Assembly: GCA_022925895.1 (NCBI GenBank)
Contig: JAKSYS010000715.1
Coordinates: 1 to 30,927 of the forward strand
Source of the DNA: Fragilaria crotonensis
Taxonomy: Eukaryota; Bacillariophyta; Fragilariophyceae; Fragilariales; Fragilariaceae
Reading direction: 5' to 3'
Length of the DNA stretch: 30,927 nucleotides
Position 1 is the stretch's first letter; each line of letters starts with the position of its first letter. Under the pieces are notes generated by a model that did no database searches, was not told where the DNA came from, and was given only the letters and a program-made list of their open reading frames with translations. Positions 1 to 9,365 of the stretch are shown one piece after another. A program made the translations under genes and the position numbers.

Positions 1-1136
1 GACTTTAGGTGTGTCTTGACGAAGGTAAGACAGCCAGTAATACCATGGAAACGTACTGCTCCACGTTCACCGTTTAACAATACAGGCATCATACGTATGG
101 TCATGAGGAATCCTCTTTAGTCCTACTACAAGTACCGCTAGACTGGTCACAAATGACTCCGACAATTCCTAACGTAACCAATGCATGACACGTGCAACAA
201 CTGCCGAAGACTGGAGGATGTCCAAATGTCCTACAACAATGCCACCTGTCGAGCTACATGTATAGTACCACACGGAAACTTCCGCGCACTATCCAAATGT
301 CCCAGAAAGACATTCCGGCTATGACCACTGACCACCCATCATCCCATGCCAGCAGTGAACTTCTCGGTACAACATTCATAAATTGATTTTGATCACTGAA
401 TTTTTCCTGAAACATCCGGAATGCATTCACAGTACGAAGCGTTTTGGCTACCATTAGCTCGTTCGAGTCACATCAGAATACGACCATTACTAAATAGCGT
501 CTGTAGATGGTGATGGCATCATGAAATCAAAGTGGGGGCTCTAGTTGGGCTTGGCAGCAATCCCTCCCCATTAATAAGTTCATGAGAAGATTACTTCATG
601 AAAACAACTTAATGAGAAAATCCTTTAATGAAGTAGCATATGAGAAGAAGAATTGGTTCTTCAGAGACCGTTGCTTGACTTCAACTTAATGCCTTTCCAT
701 GCCTGCTATGATGAATGTTTTGTTGCCAACACACCGACTTCCTAAAGTAAACTTCATGATCAAGTCCAACAAACTTCGGAACAAAGAATTGCTTAAGCCC
801 AAGTAGGCTTGCATAGTCCTGGTCTCGACAAGAACTAGCTTCTCCGCAACAATGTCTCCAACATACTCTTGCACAAGGATAAAGAATGCATGAAATATTT
901 TGTATTCATCTTGCAGCTCTACTATGAGTGCCTGAAAGAAAGTTTCTAAAGAACTTAACATCAATTTAACATGCTGCCGCTTCACTACGGAGCGGTCGAC
1001 ACGCACCACTAGATACTACTACGCTTTCCTAAAGGATAACTTCCAGTGAAAGAGAGTTCCTAATCAACCCCCCTGTTACATGGCACATGGCATTGCTTCT
1101 CTTGTTCACACAATGCCATTTTCAGATATTTATGCA
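1..1136. other. Left flank with no supported gene
   Basis: Open frames here are short and lack recognisable motifs, splice sites or neighbours that would support them. The longest (minus strand, 686-1009, 107 codons from a GTG) has a helical-looking composition but no known domain. Around 585-645 there are loose direct repeats of a TTCATGAGAA/TTAATGAGAAAA type. The stretch ends in the 10-bp direct repeat that flanks the large transposon. Confidence 0.5.
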
Positions 1137-1146
1137 GTTCTTGTCT
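1137..1146 (+). repeat. Candidate target-site duplication, left copy
   Basis: The 10-mer GTTCTTGTCT lies 8 bp outside the left terminal inverted repeat. The same 10-mer is found at 12791-12800, 4 bp outside the right inverted repeat. A 10-bp direct repeat bracketing inverted repeats fits a target-site duplication. The unequal distances to the inverted repeats leave the exact element ends open. Confidence 0.5.
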
Positions 1147-1154
1147 GGGAAAAA

Positions 1155-1182
1155 CATCTAAGGGGGCAAATCTGAGGTTTAA
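1155..1182 (+). repeat. Left terminal inverted repeat
   Basis: A 28-bp sequence beginning CATCTAAGGGGGCA and ending GAGGTTTAA. Its reverse complement is present at 12759-12786 with a single mismatch (A versus C at position 15 of the repeat). Beyond position 28 the two ends diverge apart from the short CGGAGTTTT motif. Confidence 0.85.
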
Positions 1183-1605
1183 CCCTATATCGGAGTTTTT
1201 GCATTCGGGATATAAGAAGATAAAAACAGATACATCCGTTAAAAAACAGACCGACATATTGTTCGATGAACGAGGTCGGAGTTCGTATTCTCTCATTTTT
1301 ATTCTGATTTCGGAAGTTCAACATTCTGATTTCGGATTAAAATTATTAAGGAATCCGTTTCGAAAGACATTCGATGGTGACATGTAACATGTCATCTTAT
1401 CTGACACTGGTATAGAGAAATCTGATGTCATGTATGTCTTTATCCATGGTAATTTACTTCATGTAATTGAATGTTGTAATAAGGTATCTGAGGTTTTTTG
1501 TAACGATATAAATAATCAAACCAATTAATCAGTTATATTTCATTCACAGTGTATGATATTAAAGCTGCATACTTGGGTGCAACGCACGTGACACATTCGT
1601 AGCAA
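1183..1605. other. Left subterminal region of the transposon
   Basis: About 420 bp of AT-rich sequence between the left inverted repeat and the 3' end of the first internal gene. It holds a perfect 14-bp direct repeat, ATTCTGATTTCGGA, at 1301-1314 and 1323-1336 (22-bp period). Related TCGGA-containing motifs lie at about 1190-1199 and 1275-1283. Repeats of this kind in subterminal DNA often serve as transposase binding sites; that role is inferred here. No gene seen. Confidence 0.5.
1301..1336 (+). repeat. 14-bp direct repeat, two copies
   Basis: ATTCTGATTTCGGA occurs exactly at 1301-1314 and again at 1323-1336, separated by 8 bp, in the subterminal region of the large transposon. It may belong to a transposase-binding array. 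Confidence 0.6.
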
Positions 1606-3003
1606 TCACATTTTCAAACAATGTATCGTAGAGTCCCATGTCATCCTTGGGGACAATTCTGCGCTTTTTGGCGTCTGGTTCACACACTTGCTTGGCACTC
1701 TTTCGATCACGTCGGCGTTCCACAAAACATTCAACAACTCATTGTTAAAACGCCTCCGCGTGAAACACGGTCTTCAACTACCAAATCATACAATTCATTG
1801 TACCTTTCCAAACCAGCCTCCGACCATCCAATACCGGATGTTTCGGCAACCGGCTTGCGTGCTACACTGCAACGTTTTGTTTTTCTCGAGAACGTGTACT
1901 TCGGCGCCTAAGACCAATCAAAACTCAGTTGTTAGTGGCAATCTTATTAACACCACGTTGGTGATTTCCACACTGATAATTACAAACGTACCACAAGCGC
2001 ACGTGGGGGTGCCGTGTCCAAACTGTGTCCCTGTTGATTAGTGTATATCTTTGTTTACGAGGCGACTGTCGTGAGTCATTGCGTGATACGGAAATCATAA
2101 CACACATACATTCAGAACTTAACGTACCTTGCGATGTTCTTCTTCAATTTCCGCCATCCACGTAGCACTGTAATTGATTAAAACAAGCAGTAAAAACGCT
2201 TCGTCACTAATCGACAAAATGTATTCATGAAAATTGGCAGCGTTGTCACCACAGTACTGTGTCATGATAGCGTCGCGGTTCCAAATGCTTGACTTGACAA
2301 CACAAGGCGCATAGATGTCGATTATATGAACATAATTAACAATGTTGGAGCGCATTGCCAATAATGTCTGAATGTCGTCATCGCTGCCACTATTGCGTTT
2401 AAAGTTTGGGATGCGACCATTAACGCCATCTGCCATATAATGTAAGTTTTAACAAACGACACGGTGGTTTATACTGTTACCAACACGTACCTCGGAAACG
2501 CAATCGCATTGTTTTAATGACATTATTGCGATGATCCGTATGCGTTGCAATGACAACCTTACGCATTGTAGCCCACCATTCTAATGTTGCGTCTTTTATG
2601 GGGAGGTTGCAACTCTTTATCACAAGGCCACAAACAGAAGTAGCGCGTTGATCGTACATCCCATGTAAGTCCTTTTTAAAAAACTTGAGACGCCGGAACA
2701 ATACGTTTTTAACGCAGTTACGTACCAAAATGCGCCTGCCTTCTGGCGTCATTTTACCGGTCATGTCGGTGGTTTCATGGTGAAGTTCCATGTTTGAAAT
2801 ACATGCACTTGGCATTACCAAATGCATCGTATCCGGTTCGACCAAAGCTTGTATTTGATCATTGGCAGGCAATGCATGATACTGTCTTGAAGGAGCACGC
2901 ATGTTAGTCGCGTTGGCGTTATGATCACATTTAGTAATGCGATTCAAGTCGTCGTCAATGTCAAGGCCAAGTCCTTGAAAGTTAAGTTTTTATTTTTGCT
3001 CAT
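1606..3003 (-). pseudogene. Multi-exon transposon gene of unknown function
   Basis: I do not recognise the product. Four exons can be joined by in-phase GT-AG introns: exon 1 (about 2976 or 3003 to 2491), intron 2490-2430 (61 bp), exon 2 2429-2128, intron 2127-2031, exon 3 2030-1992, intron 1991-1908, exon 4 from 1907. All three donors read GTACGT. Exon 1 is rich in basic and hydrophobic residues and ends with HRNNVIKTMRLRFR. Exon 4 encodes GWSEAGLERYNELYDLV, which looks like real coding sequence. Two one-base lesions interrupt it: near 2975, between the ATG at 3003 and the main frame, and near 1748, in a TTTT run just before the C terminus. The gene lies inside the terminal repeats, transcribed away from the accessory gene, so it is most likely a passenger or regulatory gene of the element. 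Exon 3 (13 codons) is the least certain part. Confidence 0.55.
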
Positions 3004-3712
3004 TGTTGCAACAACTAAGGATTATGACATGATGGGAAGGAAATGACATGCATTCAAATGAAATATTTGTTGCATTAATCTGCGAAAGTTGTTTTGAAAA
3101 TAATAGTTAATTCAAATGAATTATACTTAAACAAGTTTGGGTAGAGATCGTATCATTGATGATTTAAGTAGCGCACATTATCAACTCTCCGAGTGCGTAC
3201 GGGACACACATTATTATTACATAGACTAGACTAGAAGAAGTAAAAAGTACTACTGTGCAAAAGGTGTGTTTACACTGCGATGCACCAATTTGTATTACTA
3301 AGATTGTGTGCATAGTAGGGCATACAGTCGCTACCTGCAGTGCTATGCATTGGAGTACTTAATACAGTGCACGAATTTTCAGTAGCCGTACTACCGTACG
3401 CGTAGGGACATTCGCGACCCGTATTCTGAATAGCCGTTATTCCAACGTTAAGTTTCCCCGACTTTTTTCAACTCGTGAGATTTGCACAAAGTGAACTGTT
3501 GTTGTCCCCATTCACTCTCATCACTTCCTTCATCATTCTTTTCTCAAACTTTGCTTCTTTTCAAAAAACGATCACCCATTGTAAGTATTGCCATCAAACA
3601 GATGCCATGTGGCGATTTTGTTCGAATCAGAGGTCAAACCATTGTGTTTTTGCAAAAGAAGTGACATGTGTTGAAATGAAGATCGTTTGCTGTCAGCACT
3701 GCACCGTATTGC

Positions 3713-3737
3713 TGTACAGTACTGTACAGTACTGTAC
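3713..3737. repeat. Self-complementary period-10 tract
   Basis: A 25-bp tract of repeated TGTACAGTAC units. It is self-complementary, so it can form a cruciform and contains overlapping ACAGTACTGT and GTAC sites. Confidence 0.85.
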
Positions 3738-3800
3738 ACCATTACTGCCATATCATTCCTACGTGACTAGTGCAGTGGTGCGGCATAATTTTGTACTGTC

Positions 3801-3860
3801 ACACGGTGCGACAGTACTGTTACATACACCATACGGTGCGACAGTACTGTTACAGACACA
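3801..3860 (+). repeat. 30-bp tandem duplication
   Basis: Positions 3801-3830 and 3831-3860 are 30-bp units that match at 27 of 30 positions. Each contains CGGTGCG followed directly by ACAGTACTGT. Together with the tract at 3713-3737 it forms a cluster of palindromes in the transposon's central non-coding region. Confidence 0.85.
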
Positions 3861-4143
3861 TTACGTAGCCCACATACGGCAAAGCAGTAACAAAACAACT
3901 CGCCACCTCTAACAACTGCGATGTGCTCCTCTCTCATGATTGCCTTCTTTGCTCTCTCCCGCAGCAGGTTCATCAAACGATTTATTTGAATTGTTTTCGT
4001 TTCTTTGTTGCTGCGGCTGTGACAATTCAACCAACCAGTATTTTTGAGGCAAGGATTCATACACCAATTGCACATTAGCTGTGGGGGCTAGTCACCTGCG
4101 AGAATCTTGCTCTTGATTGAGTATTGCTGACTCCACGTCGTGA

Positions 4144-4524
4144 TTCACTAGCGAAGCAGCGTGTGCTTGTGGTTACGTGTATTCCTTGACAAAAAACAGT
4201 CACCAAGATTCATTCGAGGTTTCTGTTTTCATCAAAGATCATTGGCTGGAGATTGTCACAGCATCGTCATCAACCGAGTCATGGAAGCCGGTCGTGAAAT
4301 CGCCAAAGAAGGCAACAGCAATACGAAGGATAATGAAGATCCCATCAGACGAATTAATTCAGACCATTGCTGCCATTAATGTAACGCATGACATGAATAA
4401 AGACGAAAGTGCAGAGAGCAAAATCCCAAAATCCCAAGAAGGGATGGCGAAAATGGAAAGCATGTTTCTTGCTATTGCAAAGCTTGATCCTGTAACAAAT
4501 GTGACCGACTCACTCAAATCTTGA
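4144..4524 (+). CDS. Possible N-terminal part of the accessory protein
   Basis: An open frame runs from the stop at 4141-4143 to a TGA at 4522-4524. It has no ATG near its beginning; the first possible start is a GTG at 4177. The translation (about 115 residues from the GTG) has no domain I recognise. It is mixed basic/acidic with Ser/Thr- and Lys-rich stretches. The next frame, containing the GNAT-Ulp1 region, opens just before this one closes and continues the same type of composition upstream of its own ATG at 4547. A one-base shift around 4505-4520 would join them. It could therefore be the N terminus of one large protein or a chance open frame; evidence for either is weak. Confidence 0.35.
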   Translation, partial: FTSEAACACGYVYSLTKNSHQDSFEVSVFIKDHWLEIVTASSSTESWKPVVKSPKKATAIRRIMKIPSDELIQTIAAINVTHDMNKDESAESKIPKSQEGMAKMESMFLAIAKLDPVTNVTDSLKS

Positions 4525-4546
4525 AACACACCAGGCGGATCATGCA

Positions 4547-7249
4547 ATGCTTTCCTCTGGGGTTGAAAACCAACCAACAATTCATGACGTCGATGCTACT
4601 GATTCCAAAGCAACAAAATCCACCAGAGCACCATTAAAGCCAACAACGTTGAACGATCCCATTGACGTTGATGCGACCATTCTTGTTCCGCCAGATATCG
4701 ATGTCCTTGCCTCTCGAGACGACGAGGTTGCTTTTATTATTCCCCATCAACTCAAATCCGTTTATGGATTCACTGGTGTAGACGAATTTCTGATGAAGGA
4801 TAACGACGCTCGCAATGCCAGGCATGCAGTGAGATCTGCATTTGATTTGCAACCAAAAACTGGCGGATATGGAGAGATTGATCTTTACCGCTGCCGGCAT
4901 TGGTACAAAGATCTCCGATTTGCATCGCTTATTGACAAACCCGGCGATGGTGATCACACTTGGTATTTTCGCCTTGTTGTCATAAACCCATCTGCTCCCG
5001 ATTGGAAACTGGTGAAAAACAAACATTTGCAGCCACGCATTGCCAAGTTCAAGGAGTTGGCACTTAAGTTTTATGTCAGTGGTTTTGCTCCAAAGTCAAC
5101 AACAACATCGTCAATTCGGGTAGCATTGGAAAATCAGATTACTATCATGATTGTAACGAAGAAGAAAGCAGGACCCATCCATACGTGGAAACCGATGTGG
5201 GAAGAAAAAAATCAAGGAATGAAGGTTGTTGCAGCTGTCACCTTTAGTAGAACGTTTCCTTCGCGAAAGGAAAGGCACGATGTTGCCGCGTTCATTTCCT
5301 GGCTTCTTGTTGCCAAGCATGATGCAACGCACCCAACGCAAATTAATGGCTGGCGCAGGCAAGGGTTTGGATTATTTTTGATTATTGCGATGATCAAATA
5401 TTGTTATGCAAATGACATTGCTTGCAAGACAGTGGAAATCTTTTTGCAATCCTACGAACCATCTGCGTTTCATTTCTACACCATGCTTGGGTTTAAGCAA
5501 ATAAACGATCATTTCGATGATGGGTTTTCAATGCTTCCGAGACATGTGAGGGATCATTTGTCAGCATTCAAATCTGCGGAATTCAAAATTTCAATCTTCC
5601 ATGCATATGACAAGGACGATCCCAAATCCATTGTTTATCAACTCATGCATTTGCGTTCTGGATGCCTGCGTCATTTCCAACTTGCCCCTGCTGATGAAGC
5701 ACAAGCTGTTTCACAGGCCGCATCTGACACAAACAATGCTTGGAAACTTTGGTGTGAATTTCCACCACCCATAGTTCGCGGAATACGTCTGCACTATTCT
5801 GACTCTACTTTGCGACAATTGTTTGTTGGCCTTCCATTTGTGAAAGCATTGCTTCCACCTCCGTATGCAAGTGTTCCTCCTTTGACGACCATGTTTGTTA
5901 AAGGAGAAGTGCGTATTGAGCGTCGGCTGTTGCATACAGAAGCCCATGGAGTGAAATGGATGCAAAGTGGAGAGCTTGACTTGATGATGGCGATTCTTTT
6001 GTGCGATGGACGGTATCAAGATTTATGTTTTGTCATGCCATGCTGTTACTGTGATTCGATCGCAATTGCTTTTGCTAAGTTCGTCGAATATCAGCGTGCC
6101 TTAAAGATGGTCAAACTCGGCAAGGAACAAGATCTTGATCCTGTTAAGCTTGCGCAAGCCATCCTGGACCGATTCAAAGCTCCTGTGACTCAACTTGCAA
6201 GCGATTATTGCAAGTTGAGAAACCACCTGGTGCAGCATGTGATTCACCCAAACCCCGGGATCTTAGATCGTCGGATGATTGTCTTTCCATGCAACGAAAA
6301 TGAAAGCCATTGGAGTGCCACTTTTGTCTTTAACGCTGCGTACAACACGTCGGAAGCTGAAAAAAGGAACAATGATGGATTGCGTGCGTGTTTTTTTCGA
6401 TACTGCAGTATGGACACAAATGGCCGACGCAATGTTCCGAATTCCCAAGGCATCTTGTGGTTCTTGAATTTATGTTCGAGTTACGATGCACACGAAAAAA
6501 AACATTCGGACCCATCAGAAGGCAAGTTGGAGTGGCTGTCACCTTTTGGTGAAGCATTGGATGGAAATATGCTTGGCACACCTACTTTTCCCGCACTTCA
6601 TTTGCCTTTGAATTCCGACATTCTTCCGAAGCAATCCAACGATGACACTTACAATTGTGCCTTTGGTGTCATAGCAACTTTAGCAATGGTCCTGCGTGAT
6701 CTGATTGTTGATGATGCTACATTCGATGACCAATTCTCGGCGACAGCATTGGAGTTGAAAAAGTGTGCATTGAAGAACGAAATGTATTGCGACATGCCAT
6801 ATAAGAATTTGCAACCACCTTGGGTATCGCTGCCCAAAATCAAGAGGGAAGCTTTTCTTCCCGAGTTGCGAGAGCAGTGGTTTGTCTTATTCGACCGTTT
6901 GGCAAAGCTTCAATTCGATGTTGAGCCCAAGAAACTTTTTGCTGATTATCTTGTCCCTGATGTTTACACAAACAACTTGCCTCTAATCTCGCAATGGCCA
7001 GTTGGAAACCAAGACATTTTGTTGGAAGCAAAGGCAGCACCTTCGCCATCGCCGAAAAAGGTCCGTGCTCAGACGCAACGAAAGCTTTTGCCAAAGGCAC
7101 GGCTCAAGACGGGAACAACAATCCAATCTGATTCGACTGCGTTATCTGCAATTCATGAGCAGAATGAAGCATCAAAGCCAACAAACGACGAAGCGGCAAG
7201 AGTGAACATTAATCACTTCCGACGAAGCCAATGTTTTGACGCAATCTGA
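4547..7249 (+). CDS. GNAT-like plus Ulp1/C48-type cysteine protease protein
   Basis: A 900-residue transposon accessory protein. Residues about 225-320 look like a GNAT N-acetyltransferase fold: a beta strand (VVAAVTFSR), the acetyl-CoA loop RRQGFGLFLI at about 270-279, and the C-terminal motif EPSAFHFYTMLGF (304-316). Residues about 575-715 look like a Ulp1/SENP (C48) protease with H588 in ESHWSATFVF, D623 in CSMDTNG, Q696 in LPKQSNDD and C704 in YNCAFG. The order His-Asp-Gln-Cys matches the family. Known C48 enzymes cleave SUMO-like modifiers, and Ulp1 domains recur in CACTA, Mutator and Zisupton transposons. The role here (desumoylation, or trimming of transposon or host proteins) is inferred. 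The frame ends after a lysine/proline-rich segment, and coding continues in another frame from about 7206, so the stop at 7249 is probably caused by a one-base lesion. ATG 4547 is the first in frame. Confidence 0.75.
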   Translation: MLSSGVENQPTIHDVDATDSKATKSTRAPLKPTTLNDPIDVDATILVPPDIDVLASRDDEVAFIIPHQLKSVYGFTGVDEFLMKDNDARNARHAVRSAFDLQPKTGGYGEIDLYRCRHWYKDLRFASLIDKPGDGDHTWYFRLVVINPSAPDWKLVKNKHLQPRIAKFKELALKFYVSGFAPKSTTTSSIRVALENQITIMIVTKKKAGPIHTWKPMWEEKNQGMKVVAAVTFSRTFPSRKERHDVAAFISWLLVAKHDATHPTQINGWRRQGFGLFLIIAMIKYCYANDIACKTVEIFLQSYEPSAFHFYTMLGFKQINDHFDDGFSMLPRHVRDHLSAFKSAEFKISIFHAYDKDDPKSIVYQLMHLRSGCLRHFQLAPADEAQAVSQAASDTNNAWKLWCEFPPPIVRGIRLHYSDSTLRQLFVGLPFVKALLPPPYASVPPLTTMFVKGEVRIERRLLHTEAHGVKWMQSGELDLMMAILLCDGRYQDLCFVMPCCYCDSIAIAFAKFVEYQRALKMVKLGKEQDLDPVKLAQAILDRFKAPVTQLASDYCKLRNHLVQHVIHPNPGILDRRMIVFPCNENESHWSATFVFNAAYNTSEAEKRNNDGLRACFFRYCSMDTNGRRNVPNSQGILWFLNLCSSYDAHEKKHSDPSEGKLEWLSPFGEALDGNMLGTPTFPALHLPLNSDILPKQSNDDTYNCAFGVIATLAMVLRDLIVDDATFDDQFSATALELKKCALKNEMYCDMPYKNLQPPWVSLPKIKREAFLPELREQWFVLFDRLAKLQFDVEPKKLFADYLVPDVYTNNLPLISQWPVGNQDILLEAKAAPSPSPKKVRAQTQRKLLPKARLKTGTTIQSDSTALSAIHEQNEASKPTNDEAARVNINHFRRSQCFDAI

Positions 7250-7560
7250 CCATGTGGCAACAAACGACAACAATCGTATTGAAGGAGCCAATGTTTTGTT
7301 GCTAACGCCAGAAAAAGGAAGTGCGAATATGGATGTTCCCGAAAGCGCAGCTGGTGCATCAATGGAAAGGGCTGTATTAAATGCTGACGTGCAGACAGAG
7401 GCAAGCGCAAACATCACACAAAGTCAAACCTTGGCATCCGATACGAAAGCATTCGAACCAAAACCGCTCGTTGTTCCTTTGAAGCGCAAAACGGATGCAG
7501 TTGAAGATATGGCGGAGGCGTTTCTTAAGAAGATTCGAATCAAAGATCCCTCGATGCAAA
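7206..7560 (+). pseudogene. Linker of the accessory protein, frameshifted
   Basis: This frame overlaps the end of the GNAT-Ulp1 frame and has no ATG of its own at the join. It encodes a disordered segment rich in Ala, Ser, Glu and Asn, followed by a charged stretch (AEAFLKKIRIKD). Near 7551-7554, at GATCCCTCG, coding moves to the frame of the downstream papain-like protein, which reads DAKKLEKAIIPFPDPTPKF before reaching the ATG at 7685. One extra C in the CCC run would join them. I read this as the middle of a single protein of about 1560 residues, broken by two small indels. No GT-AG intron of plausible size fits either junction. Confidence 0.55.
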
Positions 7561-7684
7561 GAAACTGGAAAAGGCTATTATTCCTTTCCCAGATCCAACA
7601 CCAAAGTTCTGTACGCAATCAAAGGCACTGTGTGAGAAGCTTGCTACAGAATACGGAGTTACTGGACTACCTACACCGACCATT

Positions 7685-9232
7685 ATGAAACGATCGGACT
7701 ATGAAGCGGAAATTGAAGAGTACATCGAGCAAAGCTTCAAGGCTTGGAAATGGCATACAAAGGCTCAGCATCAAGCTGAGCTTGATCGCTGGGCAAGGAA
7801 GAAAAATATTAATGGTATTTCCAAGGAGACCATTCGTGACATTGACATGATGATCAAAGCCTTGCAAGACGAGCGAGCAAAATTCCGAAAATTCTTTGCC
7901 AACGAATTTAAGTGCACTCAGAAAACATTGGTACAGAGTGTGAGGTTTGATAAAGCAACGAATTCATTCCGAGCGAAATTGGTTTGGACAGAGGAGGTTC
8001 CGGTCTTTCCACCTCAAACCAACAACCAAAAGCAAAAGACTCCACAGAAAGCATCGCATTATGATTACATTCGGCAAGAAGAAGAAATCGATGTGGAGGA
8101 AGAATGGGTCAAATCTGAATTCCAACCCATGTTTGATCAAATCATAAATATGCGCCAGGAGGAATCCAACTGGACTCAGGTTCCGCGAGATGTGGAAGTC
8201 TTTATTGGTAAGAAAAAGATCATCCGAATTCGATATTGCCCAGAAAGAAAAAGCAGAATTGTCGACACTGCTGAATTGGATAAAAGAATTGAGAAGGAAA
8301 TTGAAGAAATTGAAATGGAACGACGCAAATCCTCTCAGAAAAAACGCAAGGGAAGATCAGAGAAAGGCATTACTGATAAACCCGCGAAAGCGGTTATATC
8401 AGAACAGAGGCTCTTGCGTTCTTCTCTGAATAAGGATGTTCTCAAAGGTTTGGATGCCACAGATGAGGATGATGACTGGTGGGATTCTCAGTTGAAGAAT
8501 TTGAAGGCTTTGAAAGACCCTCCTCCACGAAAGACAATTACAGTTGAAGGCAAATGGCTTGGAAAGACATCGGATGGTAAAACGCCAACACTGGAAGAAG
8601 ATTACGTCCGCAAAACCTTTGGCGATTGCTTCACTGATGAATTGAAACAATCTAAACGAGGCTGGGTTGACATCCCCGTTGGTGATTTTAAGCAATCTCG
8701 CTTGAACCAGCATCCTGAGTTAAAGGTGATTGGCGCACCTGCAATTCAATTCGTCCAATCTGAAGGAAAGGATTTGTGTGTGAGTAAGTCTCTTGCATCG
8801 GCCTTCTTTGCATTGGGATGGCACGATGATGCATCAAAGATTGACGCATTCGGCGAGGAAATCTTGAAAGGCGCAGTTGTTGATGCATTGCGGAGGGTGG
8901 TTAAGCATGCAAGAACTTTACTTCCAACTTGGATTGTGATTAAAAAACTTCCAAGTTCATTCGATTGGAAAGTTGATTTAAAAGAGGATGAGGTTGTGCT
9001 TGGCGTCTTGCAAGCCTCTGACGACAGTTGTTCTCATGCAGTTACCATCCATGGGGATTTTATCTATGATGCAAATGAGACAATTGCTCTACGTCTGTGC
9101 GATGAGGCATTGGATTATTGCACTTCCTCCGAAACGGTGCAAAGTAAATTTGTTGCTTTCAAACTTGGCTTCCGGTTCTTTTATGAAGGTAAGAGACCAT
9201 TGAGACGTTCCAAAATGAGGCTGCCTGCATAA
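7685..9232 (+). CDS. Coiled-coil protein with papain-like cysteine protease domain
   Basis: A 515-residue frame that probably forms the C-terminal third of the transposon's accessory protein, because the same frame is open and protein-like back to about 7530. The first 250 residues are highly charged and helical, with an acidic patch near 130-140 and a Lys/Arg-rich stretch near 215-230 that could act as a nuclear localisation signal. From about residue 345 there is a papain-like fold: C365 in GKDLCVSKSLASAFFALGW, H451 in CSHAVTIHGDFIYDANE, and D462/N464 in the same motif. This Cys-His-Asp/Asn order matches papain-fold peptidases, but I cannot assign a named family. It would be the second, unrelated cysteine-protease fold of the element. 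It ends 133 bp from the convergent transposase gene. If read alone, ATG 7685 is the first start. Confidence 0.65.
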   Translation: MKRSDYEAEIEEYIEQSFKAWKWHTKAQHQAELDRWARKKNINGISKETIRDIDMMIKALQDERAKFRKFFANEFKCTQKTLVQSVRFDKATNSFRAKLVWTEEVPVFPPQTNNQKQKTPQKASHYDYIRQEEEIDVEEEWVKSEFQPMFDQIINMRQEESNWTQVPRDVEVFIGKKKIIRIRYCPERKSRIVDTAELDKRIEKEIEEIEMERRKSSQKKRKGRSEKGITDKPAKAVISEQRLLRSSLNKDVLKGLDATDEDDDWWDSQLKNLKALKDPPPRKTITVEGKWLGKTSDGKTPTLEEDYVRKTFGDCFTDELKQSKRGWVDIPVGDFKQSRLNQHPELKVIGAPAIQFVQSEGKDLCVSKSLASAFFALGWHDDASKIDAFGEEILKGAVVDALRRVVKHARTLLPTWIVIKKLPSSFDWKVDLKEDEVVLGVLQASDDSCSHAVTIHGDFIYDANETIALRLCDEALDYCTSSETVQSKFVAFKLGFRFFYEGKRPLRRSKMRLPA

Positions 9233-9365
9233 AAATATGCATCATGCCCTTGATTTCATTGAATAACGCAGCAAGTTACAAAACCCATCAGTTGAAGGAA
9301 ACAATGGGGAAAGTATGCATGACGATATCCTTATCAGAATGTAAGGATAAATTTATATAAATTAT

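Larger units (their letters stand above)
3004..4140. promoter_or_regulatory. Bidirectional spacer between transposon genes
   Basis: This 1.1-kb stretch separates the minus-strand unknown gene from the plus-strand accessory gene, so it should hold the promoters of both. It contains four exact copies of the palindrome ACAGTACTGT (3716-3725, 3726-3735, 3811-3820, 3841-3850). The first two are part of a 25-bp period-10 tract at 3713-3737; the last two lie in a 30-bp tandem duplication. Open frames here start at non-ATG codons or are low-complexity, and I do not call any of them as genes. Confidence 0.5.

Noticed and set aside
686-1009. Minus-strand 107-codon open frame with hydrophobic helical composition
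   Set aside because: It begins at GTG, has no recognised motif, no splice partner and no support from neighbours; a frame of this length is expected by chance.
3475-3912. Plus-strand 145-codon frame in the transposon spacer
   Set aside because: It covers the palindromic repeats and tandem duplication, has Cys/His/Tyr-rich low-complexity content and no domain; better explained as regulatory DNA.
7528-7690. Intron between the middle and C-terminal frames of the accessory protein
   Set aside because: No GT-AG pair of usable length and phase exists between the end of one frame and the start of the other; the only pairs are under about 30 bp.
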